Made by a program: the position numbers and the translations under genes. Positions 1-4,584 of a stretch of 9,412 nucleotides of DNA are shown piece after piece (the stretch's first letter is position 1; each line of letters opens with the position of its first letter). Under the pieces are notes generated by a model. That model had not been told where the DNA came from. It did not search any database and worked only from the letters and a program-made list of their open reading frames with translations. Source of the DNA: Caldilineales bacterium (lineage in GTDB: Bacteria > Chloroflexota > Anaerolineae > JAAEKA01); NCBI GenBank assembly GCA_021463315.1, contig JAJTXO010000105.1, forward strand, positions 1-9,412. The letters are read 5' to 3'.

Positions 1-790
1 TGACGCCGGGCTGATCGACGAGCAACTGCTGGCCGACATGGACCTGGCGCGCGCGGTGGTCAGCCTGGGCCACGCCGACCGGATCGCGGCTGAGCTCAAG
101 GTGCGCCAGCCGCTGGCTGCCATCAAGGTGGTCGCGGCCGGCAAGGCTGAGCGACGCGACGCCGTGGCCCGCTTCGCCGACATCATCGCCGACGAGCTGA
201 ACGTCAAGCGGGTCGAGCTGGCCGGCGGCGAGGCCGAATTGGTGCAGTACCGCATCCTGCCGGTCAACAAGACCCTGGGCCCGCGCTTCGGCAAGGCCTT
301 TCCGGCCGTGCGCCAGGCCCTCAGCGCGGCTGATCCCTACGCCGTGGCCGCGGCCGTGGCGGCCGGCCAGCCGGTGACGTTGGAGGTGAACGGCGAATCG
401 GTCGAGCTGGCCCCGGAAGATCTGCTGGTGCAGGCCGAGCCGCGGCCCGGCCTGCAGGTCACCAACGACCCGCAGCGCGGCATCGTCGTCGCGCTGGACA
501 CGGTGATCACCCCGGAGCTCAAGGCCGAGGGGCAGGCGCGCGAGGTGGTGCGCACCATCCAGCAGATGCGCAAGGAGGCTGGCTTTCAGGTCAGCGACCG
601 CATCTACACCACCTACCAGACCGACGACGCCGGGCTGGCCGCGGCCATCCAGCAGCACGCCAGCGCCATCCAGCAGGAGACGCTCAGCCTGAGCCTGGAC
701 GCGGCCGGACCCGCGGCCAACGCCCACAGCATGGCCGCGGACTTCGATGGCGCGGTCGTTGTGGTGGCGATTCGCCGTGCGAATGCCTAG
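1..790 (+). CDS. ileS: Isoleucyl-tRNA synthetase, C-terminal part (5' truncated)
   Basis: This is the 3' end of a gene that begins before the window; the open frame runs from base 2 and gives 262 residues. IleS charges tRNA-Ile with isoleucine in the cytoplasm. The visible part is the C-terminal anticodon-binding and tail region. It holds the run EGQAREVVRTIQQMRKEAGF (residues 176-195 of the visible part) followed by a V-S-D-R-I block, and upstream an L-G-P-R-F-G-K block. These are typical of the large eukaryotic-like type 2 IleS, and there is no C-terminal four-cysteine zinc finger as in the E. coli type. The catalytic HIGH and KMSKS regions lie outside the window. The ATG at 38 is an internal Met, not a start. 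Family assignment is firm; the type 2 subclass is inferred from tail motifs only. Confidence 0.9.
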   Translation, partial: DAGLIDEQLLADMDLARAVVSLGHADRIAAELKVRQPLAAIKVVAAGKAERRDAVARFADIIADELNVKRVELAGGEAELVQYRILPVNKTLGPRFGKAFPAVRQALSAADPYAVAAAVAAGQPVTLEVNGESVELAPEDLLVQAEPRPGLQVTNDPQRGIVVALDTVITPELKAEGQAREVVRTIQQMRKEAGFQVSDRIYTTYQTDDAGLAAAIQQHASAIQQETLSLSLDAAGPAANAHSMAADFDGAVVVVAIRRANA

Positions 791-802
791 CGCCGGCCGC
801 CA

Positions 803-868
803 ACGCGCCAAGGCGCATGGCCGTCGGGAGGAAAAATCTCCTCTTGGCGCGTCTTGCGCCTTGGCGTA
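803..868. repeat. Intergenic inverted repeat with alternative pairings after ileS
   Basis: A 12-base arm at 806-817 (CGCCAAGGCGCA) is perfectly complementary to 855-866. The overlapping 10-base arm 803-812 is also perfectly complementary to 843-852, so the left arm can pair with either of two right arms. A small inner hairpin (828-832 with 839-843, loop of six) sits between them. No run of T follows, so it is not a standard intrinsic terminator. It may be a copy of a dispersed intergenic repeat or an RNA processing structure; the function is not known from sequence. Confidence 0.55.
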
Positions 869-893
869 GCCCCGGCGGCCCGGGCGCGGCGGC

Positions 894-921
894 TTGCCTA
901 TTCATCGATTTGCGCTACAAT
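894..921 (+). promoter_or_regulatory. Putative sigma70-type promoter for the traR/dksA-lspA unit
   Basis: A -35-like TTGCCT (894-899), a 16-bp spacer and a -10-like TACAAT (916-921) predict a transcript start near 928. The same style of -10 box, TA(C/G)AAT, recurs before the protease gene (3323-3328) and ffh (8221-8226), which supports the call. The first gene starts at 1190, so the leader would be about 260 nt long and would contain the inverted-repeat element at 948-1060. Confidence 0.55.
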
Positions 922-939
922 AGCAGCATCGCCGGTTTG

Positions 940-947
940 TCGATGTG
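940..947. repeat. Left copy of the 8-bp target-site duplication
   Basis: TCGATGTG abuts the left end of the inverted-repeat element and is identical to 1061-1068. Deleting the element and one copy restores a plausible uninterrupted site reading from the promoter into the leader. Confidence 0.75.
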
Positions 948-1060
948 GTATCATCTCAAAAAGCCGGGGTCGAGACTTCCGAAGTCTGCGCAGGTTTGTT
1001 CAATACGGGCTCACAGTCCATAAGACTTCGGAAGTCTTCCGCAATTTATTGAGATGATAC
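948..1060. mobile_element. MITE-like 113-bp inverted-repeat element with 8-bp target duplication
   Basis: The ends are perfect 12-bp terminal inverted repeats, GTATCATCTCAA (948-959) and TTGAGATGATAC (1049-1060). Immediately outside both ends lies the same 8-bp direct repeat, TCGATGTG (940-947 and 1061-1068), as expected for a target-site duplication. Inside, AGACTTCCGAAGTCT (973-987) is the exact reverse complement of the 15-mer at 1023-1037, and each 15-mer is itself a palindrome around one central base. The element has no coding capacity, so it would have to be moved by a transposase supplied elsewhere. In RNA it should fold into a long hairpin (12 bp, an internal loop of 13 and 11 nt, then 15 bp, with a 35-nt apical loop). 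I cannot assign it to an IS family; 8-bp duplications occur in several. Confidence 0.8.
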
Positions 1061-1068
1061 TCGATGTG
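1061..1068. repeat. Right copy of the 8-bp target-site duplication
   Basis: TCGATGTG abuts the right end of the element. It contains an ATG at 1064 that is in frame with the downstream zinc-finger gene. This ATG has no ribosome binding site, and the sequence it would add is unlike the family, so I do not take it as a start. Confidence 0.75.
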
Positions 1069-1096
1069 CATTTGTCGCAGGTTTTTCATCAACGAC

Positions 1097-1121
1097 AAGG
1101 AGGTGTCCGGACGTCTTGTGA
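1097..1121 (+). promoter_or_regulatory. Strong Shine-Dalgarno-like site in the traR/dksA leader
   Basis: AAGGAGGTG (1097-1105) is near-perfect for anti-Shine-Dalgarno pairing but is not close to an obvious gene start. Downstream lie a TTG directly followed by TGA (1116-1121), which would be a start-stop pair, and a GTG at 1118 in frame with the zinc-finger gene. It could mark a 24-residue N-terminal extension, a minimal upstream frame, or a relic. Which of these is true cannot be decided from sequence. Confidence 0.35.
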
Positions 1122-1189
1122 GGCAGGTGGATTGGAGTTCTCTCAGCCAGCTCCCTCCAGACGCCACTTTGAACGGTGAGGATAGCGCT

Positions 1190-1558
1190 ATGACCAAGAA
1201 CGATCAACGACTGAGAAAGATGCTGGAAACTGAGCGGAGAGAGCTGCTGGATGCCATCAGCCATTACGAGGTGTTGGCCCGGCAGAAGAAGCCTGGTTTG
1301 GGCAACCACATGGCCGACGACGGCACCGAGGCCTTCGATCAGGCGGCCAGCCTGGCATTGCACCGCAACGAGCAGATATTGCTCAGCCAGGTTGAGGCTG
1401 CCTTGACTCGCATGGACAAAGGCGAATACGGCGCCTGCGAGCGCTGTGGCAACGAGATCGACTTCGACCGTCTGGTGGCGGTTCCCTACGCCGAGCTGTG
1501 CATTCGCTGCCAGTTGTATGTAGAGGAAGCGCCGCGCGGCAATGGAACCAAGCGGTGA
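1190..1558 (+). CDS. TraR/DksA-family C4 zinc-finger protein
   Basis: This is a 122-residue protein of the TraR/DksA family, whose studied members bind RNA polymerase through the secondary channel and tune transcription. The first 75 or so residues are charged and helical, as in the family's coiled coil. The C-terminal finger has C83-x2-C86-x17-C104-x2-C107. The conserved block N-H-M-A-D-D-G-T-E-A-F-D-Q (39-51) resembles Gram-positive YteA-like members more than E. coli DksA, and I do not see the DksA acidic tip D-x-x-D-x-A. The start at 1190 is chosen because GGTGAGG (1175-1181) lies 8 nt upstream and the family-like sequence begins there; upstream in-frame ATG 1064 and GTG 1118 are alternatives. 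It overlaps lspA and is probably co-transcribed with it. Whether it regulates like DksA is not shown here. Confidence 0.85.
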   Translation: MTKNDQRLRKMLETERRELLDAISHYEVLARQKKPGLGNHMADDGTEAFDQAASLALHRNEQILLSQVEAALTRMDKGEYGACERCGNEIDFDRLVAVPYAELCIRCQLYVEEAPRGNGTKR

Positions 1559-2090
1559 TATGACCAAATCCATCGGTTCTGGCTGGACCATTGCCGGCAC
1601 GGCAGCCGGCGTCGTGTTGCTCGATCAACTGTCGAAGGGCTGGATCGAACGCAACTTGCCCCTGTATGAAGCCTTGGTCCCTCTGCCCGCGCTGAGCGAT
1701 TACTTTTCCATCACCCATTTCACCAACACGGGTGCGGCGTTTGGCCTGCTGCGCGATCAGAACATCCTCTTCGTGGCCATTGCGCTGGTGGTGGTGACCT
1801 CCGCGGTGATCTACGCGCGCTATTTGCCCCATGATCGGCGGCTGGTGCAGATTGCCTTGGGCTTGCAGTTGGGCGGGGCGCTGGGCAACATGATCGACCG
1901 CGTGCGCCAGGGCCATGTCACCGACTTCCTCTATTTTCACAACCTGCCGCTGATCAACCGCCCCTGGCCGGCCTTCAACGTGGCCGATATGGCCATCGTT
2001 GCCGGCGTGATTCTGCTGGCTCTTTTCCTGCTCACCTACAAGGAGCCGCAGCCGGCTGCGGCTGCGGTCGGAGAGCAGGAAGTGCAGTGA
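1542..2090 (+). CDS. lspA: Lipoprotein signal peptidase (signal peptidase II)
   Basis: LspA is an aspartic protease of the cytoplasmic membrane that cuts the signal peptide from diacylglyceryl-modified prolipoproteins. The 182-residue product has the family motifs in order: D28-Q-L-S-K32, N-T-G-A-A-F-G (62-68), G-N-M-I-D-R (115-120), V-T-D-F with catalytic D128, and F-N-V-A-D with catalytic D149. Four hydrophobic segments are visible, near 14-30, 76-92, 101-118 and 148-165, and the length is slightly above the usual 150-170. The start at 1542 overlaps the preceding gene by 17 bp, with AGAGGAA 13 nt upstream. An in-frame ATG at 1560, which just follows the upstream stop, is equally plausible and would trim 6 residues. 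Translational coupling to the upstream gene is likely. Confidence 0.95.
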   Translation: MEPSGDMTKSIGSGWTIAGTAAGVVLLDQLSKGWIERNLPLYEALVPLPALSDYFSITHFTNTGAAFGLLRDQNILFVAIALVVVTSAVIYARYLPHDRRLVQIALGLQLGGALGNMIDRVRQGHVTDFLYFHNLPLINRPWPAFNVADMAIVAGVILLALFLLTYKEPQPAAAAVGEQEVQ

Positions 2091-2126
2091 CCCCGGGCGC
2101 TGCCCGCGCGGCACAGCCGATGGCGT

Positions 2127-2181
2127 GGTGCATAGCTGGCGCTTGAGCGCCTCGGGCGCACGCCAGCGCCCATCATGCACC
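2127..2181 (+). promoter_or_regulatory. Structured RNA leader upstream of rluD
   Basis: Nested complementary arms predict one long stem: 2127-2133 with 2175-2181 (GGTGCAT/ATGCACC), 2135-2140 with 2162-2167 (GCTGGC/GCCAGC), and 2147-2151 with 2155-2159 around a 3-nt loop. The CTGGC at 2136-2140 can also pair with GCCAG at 2208-2212, inside the following terminator-like hairpin, so the two structures could be alternatives. I do not recognise it as a known riboswitch. Confidence 0.4.
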
Positions 2182-2206
2182 GTGCAATTCGAATACCCCC
2201 TGTTGC

Positions 2207-2233
2207 AGCCAGGCTTGGCCTGGCTCTGTTTTT
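2207..2233 (+). terminator. Terminator-like hairpin directly before the rluD ribosome binding site
   Basis: A perfect 8-bp stem AGCCAGGC/GCCTGGCT (2207-2214 with 2218-2225, loop TTG) is followed by CTG and five T (2229-2233), the form of an intrinsic terminator. The rluD Shine-Dalgarno GAGGAG begins at the next base (2234), leaving no room for a promoter between them. The hairpin therefore either ends the lspA transcript with rluD expressed by read-through, or acts as an attenuator. Confidence 0.6.
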
Positions 2234-2244
2234 GAGGAGCGATC

Positions 2245-3252
2245 GTGGCAGCTTTTGCCGAGCAAACTTTGACCTACACCATCGATGCCGATCAGCGCGG
2301 CGAGCGGCTGGATCGCTATCTGGCTATGCAGTGCGGTGACGCCTCGCGCGTCGAGGTGCAGCGCTGGATCAAAGAAGCGCGCGTGCTGGTCAACGGCCGG
2401 CCGGCCAAGGCCAGTCTCCGGCTGGCCACCGGCGACGCGGTAGAGCTGCTGCGACCGCCGCGCCTCGAGGCGCAGATCGAGCCGGAGCAGGTCCCGCTGC
2501 ACATCGTCTATCAGGACGATGATCTGCTGGTGGTGGACAAGCCGGCCGGCATGGTGGTGCATCCCGCGCCCGGCCACCTGACCGGGACGTTGGTCAACGC
2601 GCTGCTGGGCTGGGATCCTGGCCTGGCTCGGGTGGGGGCGGCAGACAAGGCTGCCAGCTCTGCCGAAAAGGGGGCAGCTTTGTCTGGCCTGCGCGCCGGC
2701 ATCGTCCATCGCCTGGATCGTGAGACCTCTGGCCTGTTGCTGGTGGCCAGGAACGACGTCGCCTTTGCCAAACTCCAGCGCCAGTTCAAGACCCGGCGGG
2801 TAGAGAAGAGCTATTTGGCGCTGGTGGAGGAGCTGCCGGAGGCCGCCAGCGGTCGGATCGAGGCGCCCATCGCCCGCGATCCGGCCCATCGTCAGCGTAT
2901 GGCCGTGCTGGCGGAGAACCGCGGCGGGCGCAGGGCCGCCACAGCCTTTCGTGTGCTGGCCAGCTATGTATCGGGCCTAAGCCAGCAGCGCCATGAGTTC
3001 GCCCTGCTGGAGGTGGACCTGCTCACCGGCCGCACGCATCAGATCCGCGTGCATATGGCCTTCATCAAGCATCCCGTGGTGGGGGATCGCATCTATGGGC
3101 GGCGCAAGCAGCGAATTCCCTGCCCGCGCCAGTTCCTCCACGCCCGCCGGCTGGTTTTCACACAGCCCACCACCGGCCAGCGCATCGCGGTGGACTCCCC
3201 CCTGCCCTCCGATCTGCAAGCCGTGCTGGATCAGCTCACACCGCTGACGTGA
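2245..3252 (+). CDS. rluD: RluA/RluD-family 23S rRNA pseudouridine synthase
   Basis: The protein is 335 residues and belongs to the RluA family, which converts uridines to pseudouridine in 23S rRNA. An S4 RNA-binding domain spans about 18-75 and the synthase domain about 85-330. The catalytic motif is G-I-V-H-R-L-D-R-E-T-S-G (152-163) with catalytic D158, and T-G-R-T-H-Q-I-R-V-H (261-270) and V-V-G-D..Y-G follow. The S4 domain plus gene order after lspA points to the RluD type; exact target sites are inferred. The GTG start at 2245 has GAGGAG (2234-2239) 5 nt upstream. An Ala/Ser/Lys-rich stretch of about 16 residues (132-147), just before the catalytic motif, is not expected in the family; its DNA is a palindrome (see the repeat at 2642-2686). 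The frame is intact and all key residues are present, so the enzyme is probably active. Confidence 0.92.
   Translation: MAAFAEQTLTYTIDADQRGERLDRYLAMQCGDASRVEVQRWIKEARVLVNGRPAKASLRLATGDAVELLRPPRLEAQIEPEQVPLHIVYQDDDLLVVDKPAGMVVHPAPGHLTGTLVNALLGWDPGLARVGAADKAASSAEKGAALSGLRAGIVHRLDRETSGLLLVARNDVAFAKLQRQFKTRRVEKSYLALVEELPEAASGRIEAPIARDPAHRQRMAVLAENRGGRRAATAFRVLASYVSGLSQQRHEFALLEVDLLTGRTHQIRVHMAFIKHPVVGDRIYGRRKQRIPCPRQFLHARRLVFTQPTTGQRIAVDSPLPSDLQAVLDQLTPLT
2642..2686. repeat. Palindromic in-frame insertion in rluD
   Basis: CAGACAAGGCTGCC (2642-2655) is the reverse complement of 2673-2686 with one mismatch, around a 17-bp centre. It coincides with the roughly 48-bp stretch encoding residues 132-147 that seem extra compared with the RluD family, where a G-G-x-x-R-P-G-I-V-H-R-L-D-like stretch is usually continuous. 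I see no clear target duplication. It resembles in form the palindromic elements found inside Rickettsia genes, but no relationship is claimed. Confidence 0.6.
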
Positions 3253-3257
3253 AAATC

Positions 3258-3277
3258 TGCGTCGCGCGAGCGGCGCA
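3258..3277 (+). other. Hairpin just after rluD
   Basis: TGCGTCGC (3258-3265) and GCGGCGCA (3270-3277) form an 8-bp stem with one G-T pair and a GCGA loop, starting 6 bp after the rluD stop. There is no T-tract, so it may be a weak or factor-dependent end of the rluD transcript or simply an mRNA 3' structure. Confidence 0.35.
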
Positions 3278-3299
3278 ACGCCAGCGCGGCTGAACGCAT

Positions 3300-3328
3300 T
3301 TGCCGCGCTCTTTCTTGTGTGCTAGAAT
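3300..3328 (+). promoter_or_regulatory. Putative sigma70-type promoter for the ctpA-ctpA-smpB cluster
   Basis: TTGCCG (3300-3305), a 17-bp spacer and TAGAAT (3323-3328) preceded by TGC (an extended -10) predict a start near 3335, giving a leader of about 30 nt before the GTG at 3365. No other promoter of this quality is seen before smpB, so the downstream genes may depend on it. Confidence 0.65.
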
Positions 3329-3364
3329 GCCGCTTACGTCAACCATCAACGACCGGAACACTCA

Positions 3365-4570
3365 GTGAAGACTGCGCGCACGCTCACTATCGCCGCGTTG
3401 ATCGCGGCCACGCTGCTGATCGTCTTTGCAGCAGGCTATGCCACCCGCTGGCTGGCCAGCGCAGACAACCGCTCAGGAACCCAGCCGAGCGCGGCCAGCG
3501 CCAGCCAGAGGCCAGATCTCGGCGTCTTCTGGGAAGCCTGGGACATCCTGCAGCGCGATTTCTATGGCGACCAGCCAGCCAACCAGAGCCGCACCTATGG
3601 GGCGATCAAGGGGTTGACCGCAGCCTACGACGATCCGTACACGGTCTTCGTGGAGCCTGAGCCGCGCCAGCGCGAGCGAGAGGACCTGAGCGGCGCGTTC
3701 GGCGGCATCGGCGCCTGGATCACGGTGGACGAGGCCGGCAACAAGGTGTTGGAGCCGATGCCGGGCCGGCCAGCCGAAAAAGCTGGCATTCTCAAGGGCG
3801 ATATCCTGCAGGCCGTAGCCGGCCAGCCGCTGGATCCAGCGCTGAGCGTGGACGAGGTGGTCAACCTGATTCGCGGGCCCATCGGCGAGCCGATAGAGCT
3901 GACTGTGCAGCGCGCCGGCGTGGCCGAGCCGCTGACCATCGCCGTGGTGCGTGAGCGCATCGAGACCCCCTCGGTGGAGTGGCGGGCGCTGGAAGAGGCG
4001 CCGCAGGTCGGCTATATCGCCCTTCGCCAGTTCACCGAGCGCACGGCCGAGGAGCTGGATCGCGCGCTGGAGGAGCTCAGCCAGCAAGGCATCGACTATC
4101 TGATCCTTGATCTGCGCCACAACGGCGGCGGTCTGCTGCAGTCCAGCATCGACGTGGCCAGCCGCTTTCTGAACGATGGCGTGGTGCTCTATGAGCGGCG
4201 CAACAGCGGCGACGAGCAGGTCTACAAGGTGCGTTCGGCCCAGCGGGCGCCCACCTGGCCCATGGTGATTCTGGTGGACGGCGGCACGGCCAGCGCGTCG
4301 GAGATCGTGGCTGGCGCCTTGCAGGACCGCGGCCGGGCCACGCTGCTGGGCGAAAAAACCTTCGGCAAAGGCTCGGTGCAGTTGGTCTACGATCTGAGCG
4401 ATGGATCGTCGGTGCATGTGACCGTGGCCCGCTGGATCACCCCCAACGGCCACGAGATCAACGGCATCGGCCTGACTCCGGAGCAGATCGTCCCGCACGA
4501 AGATGGCCGCGATGCGCCGCTGCAGCAGGCGATTCGCACTTTGACTGAACACGAAACAAGCACGAATTGA
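3365..4570 (+). CDS. S41 C-terminal processing protease, first of a tandem pair
   Basis: The product is a 401-residue CtpA/Prc-type serine protease. Family members use a Ser/Lys dyad to trim or degrade exported proteins from their C-termini. In order: a membrane anchor or uncleaved signal at about 6-27, a short variable linker, a helical N-terminal part (50-105), a PDZ domain (about 107-197), and the S41 core with L-D-L-R-H-N-G-G-G (248-256). The nucleophile motif T-A-S-A-S-E lies at 308-313 and the general-base lysine in G-K-G-S-V-Q is K335. The protein should sit on the outer face of the cytoplasmic membrane. The start is GTG at 3365 with a weak GGAA 6 nt upstream. It is followed after 14 bp by a close paralogue. 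The specific substrate is unknown. Confidence 0.92.
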   Translation: MKTARTLTIAALIAATLLIVFAAGYATRWLASADNRSGTQPSAASASQRPDLGVFWEAWDILQRDFYGDQPANQSRTYGAIKGLTAAYDDPYTVFVEPEPRQREREDLSGAFGGIGAWITVDEAGNKVLEPMPGRPAEKAGILKGDILQAVAGQPLDPALSVDEVVNLIRGPIGEPIELTVQRAGVAEPLTIAVVRERIETPSVEWRALEEAPQVGYIALRQFTERTAEELDRALEELSQQGIDYLILDLRHNGGGLLQSSIDVASRFLNDGVVLYERRNSGDEQVYKVRSAQRAPTWPMVILVDGGTASASEIVAGALQDRGRATLLGEKTFGKGSVQLVYDLSDGSSVHVTVARWITPNGHEINGIGLTPEQIVPHEDGRDAPLQQAIRTLTEHETSTN

Positions 4571-4584
4571 GGCAACTACTGACT

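Noticed and set aside
817..1023. Short + strand open frame over the ileS-traR gap
   Set aside because: It crosses the promoter and the inserted element, has no motif, and is best explained as chance reading of noncoding DNA.
948..1060. Reading the inverted repeats as a CRISPR unit or a tRNA
   Set aside because: There are only two inverted, not direct, repeat copies and no cloverleaf; the adjacent 8-bp duplication fits transposition better.
1064..1189. Upstream in-frame extension of the zinc-finger gene from ATG 1064
   Set aside because: The ATG is part of the target-site duplication next to the inserted element, has no ribosome site, and the added residues do not resemble the TraR/DksA family.
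1383..2180. Open frame on the - strand (265 codons) opposite lspA and the zinc-finger gene
   Set aside because: Antisense to two recognisable genes and no family signature.
3473..4552. Long open frame on the - strand (359 codons) opposite the first protease
   Set aside because: Antisense shadow of a conserved gene with the same biased composition and no recognisable motif.
4567..4584. TTG at 4567 as the start of the second protease
   Set aside because: It overlaps the upstream stop and allows coupling, but has no ribosome site; the ATG at 4585 has GAGG upstream and begins right before the membrane anchor.
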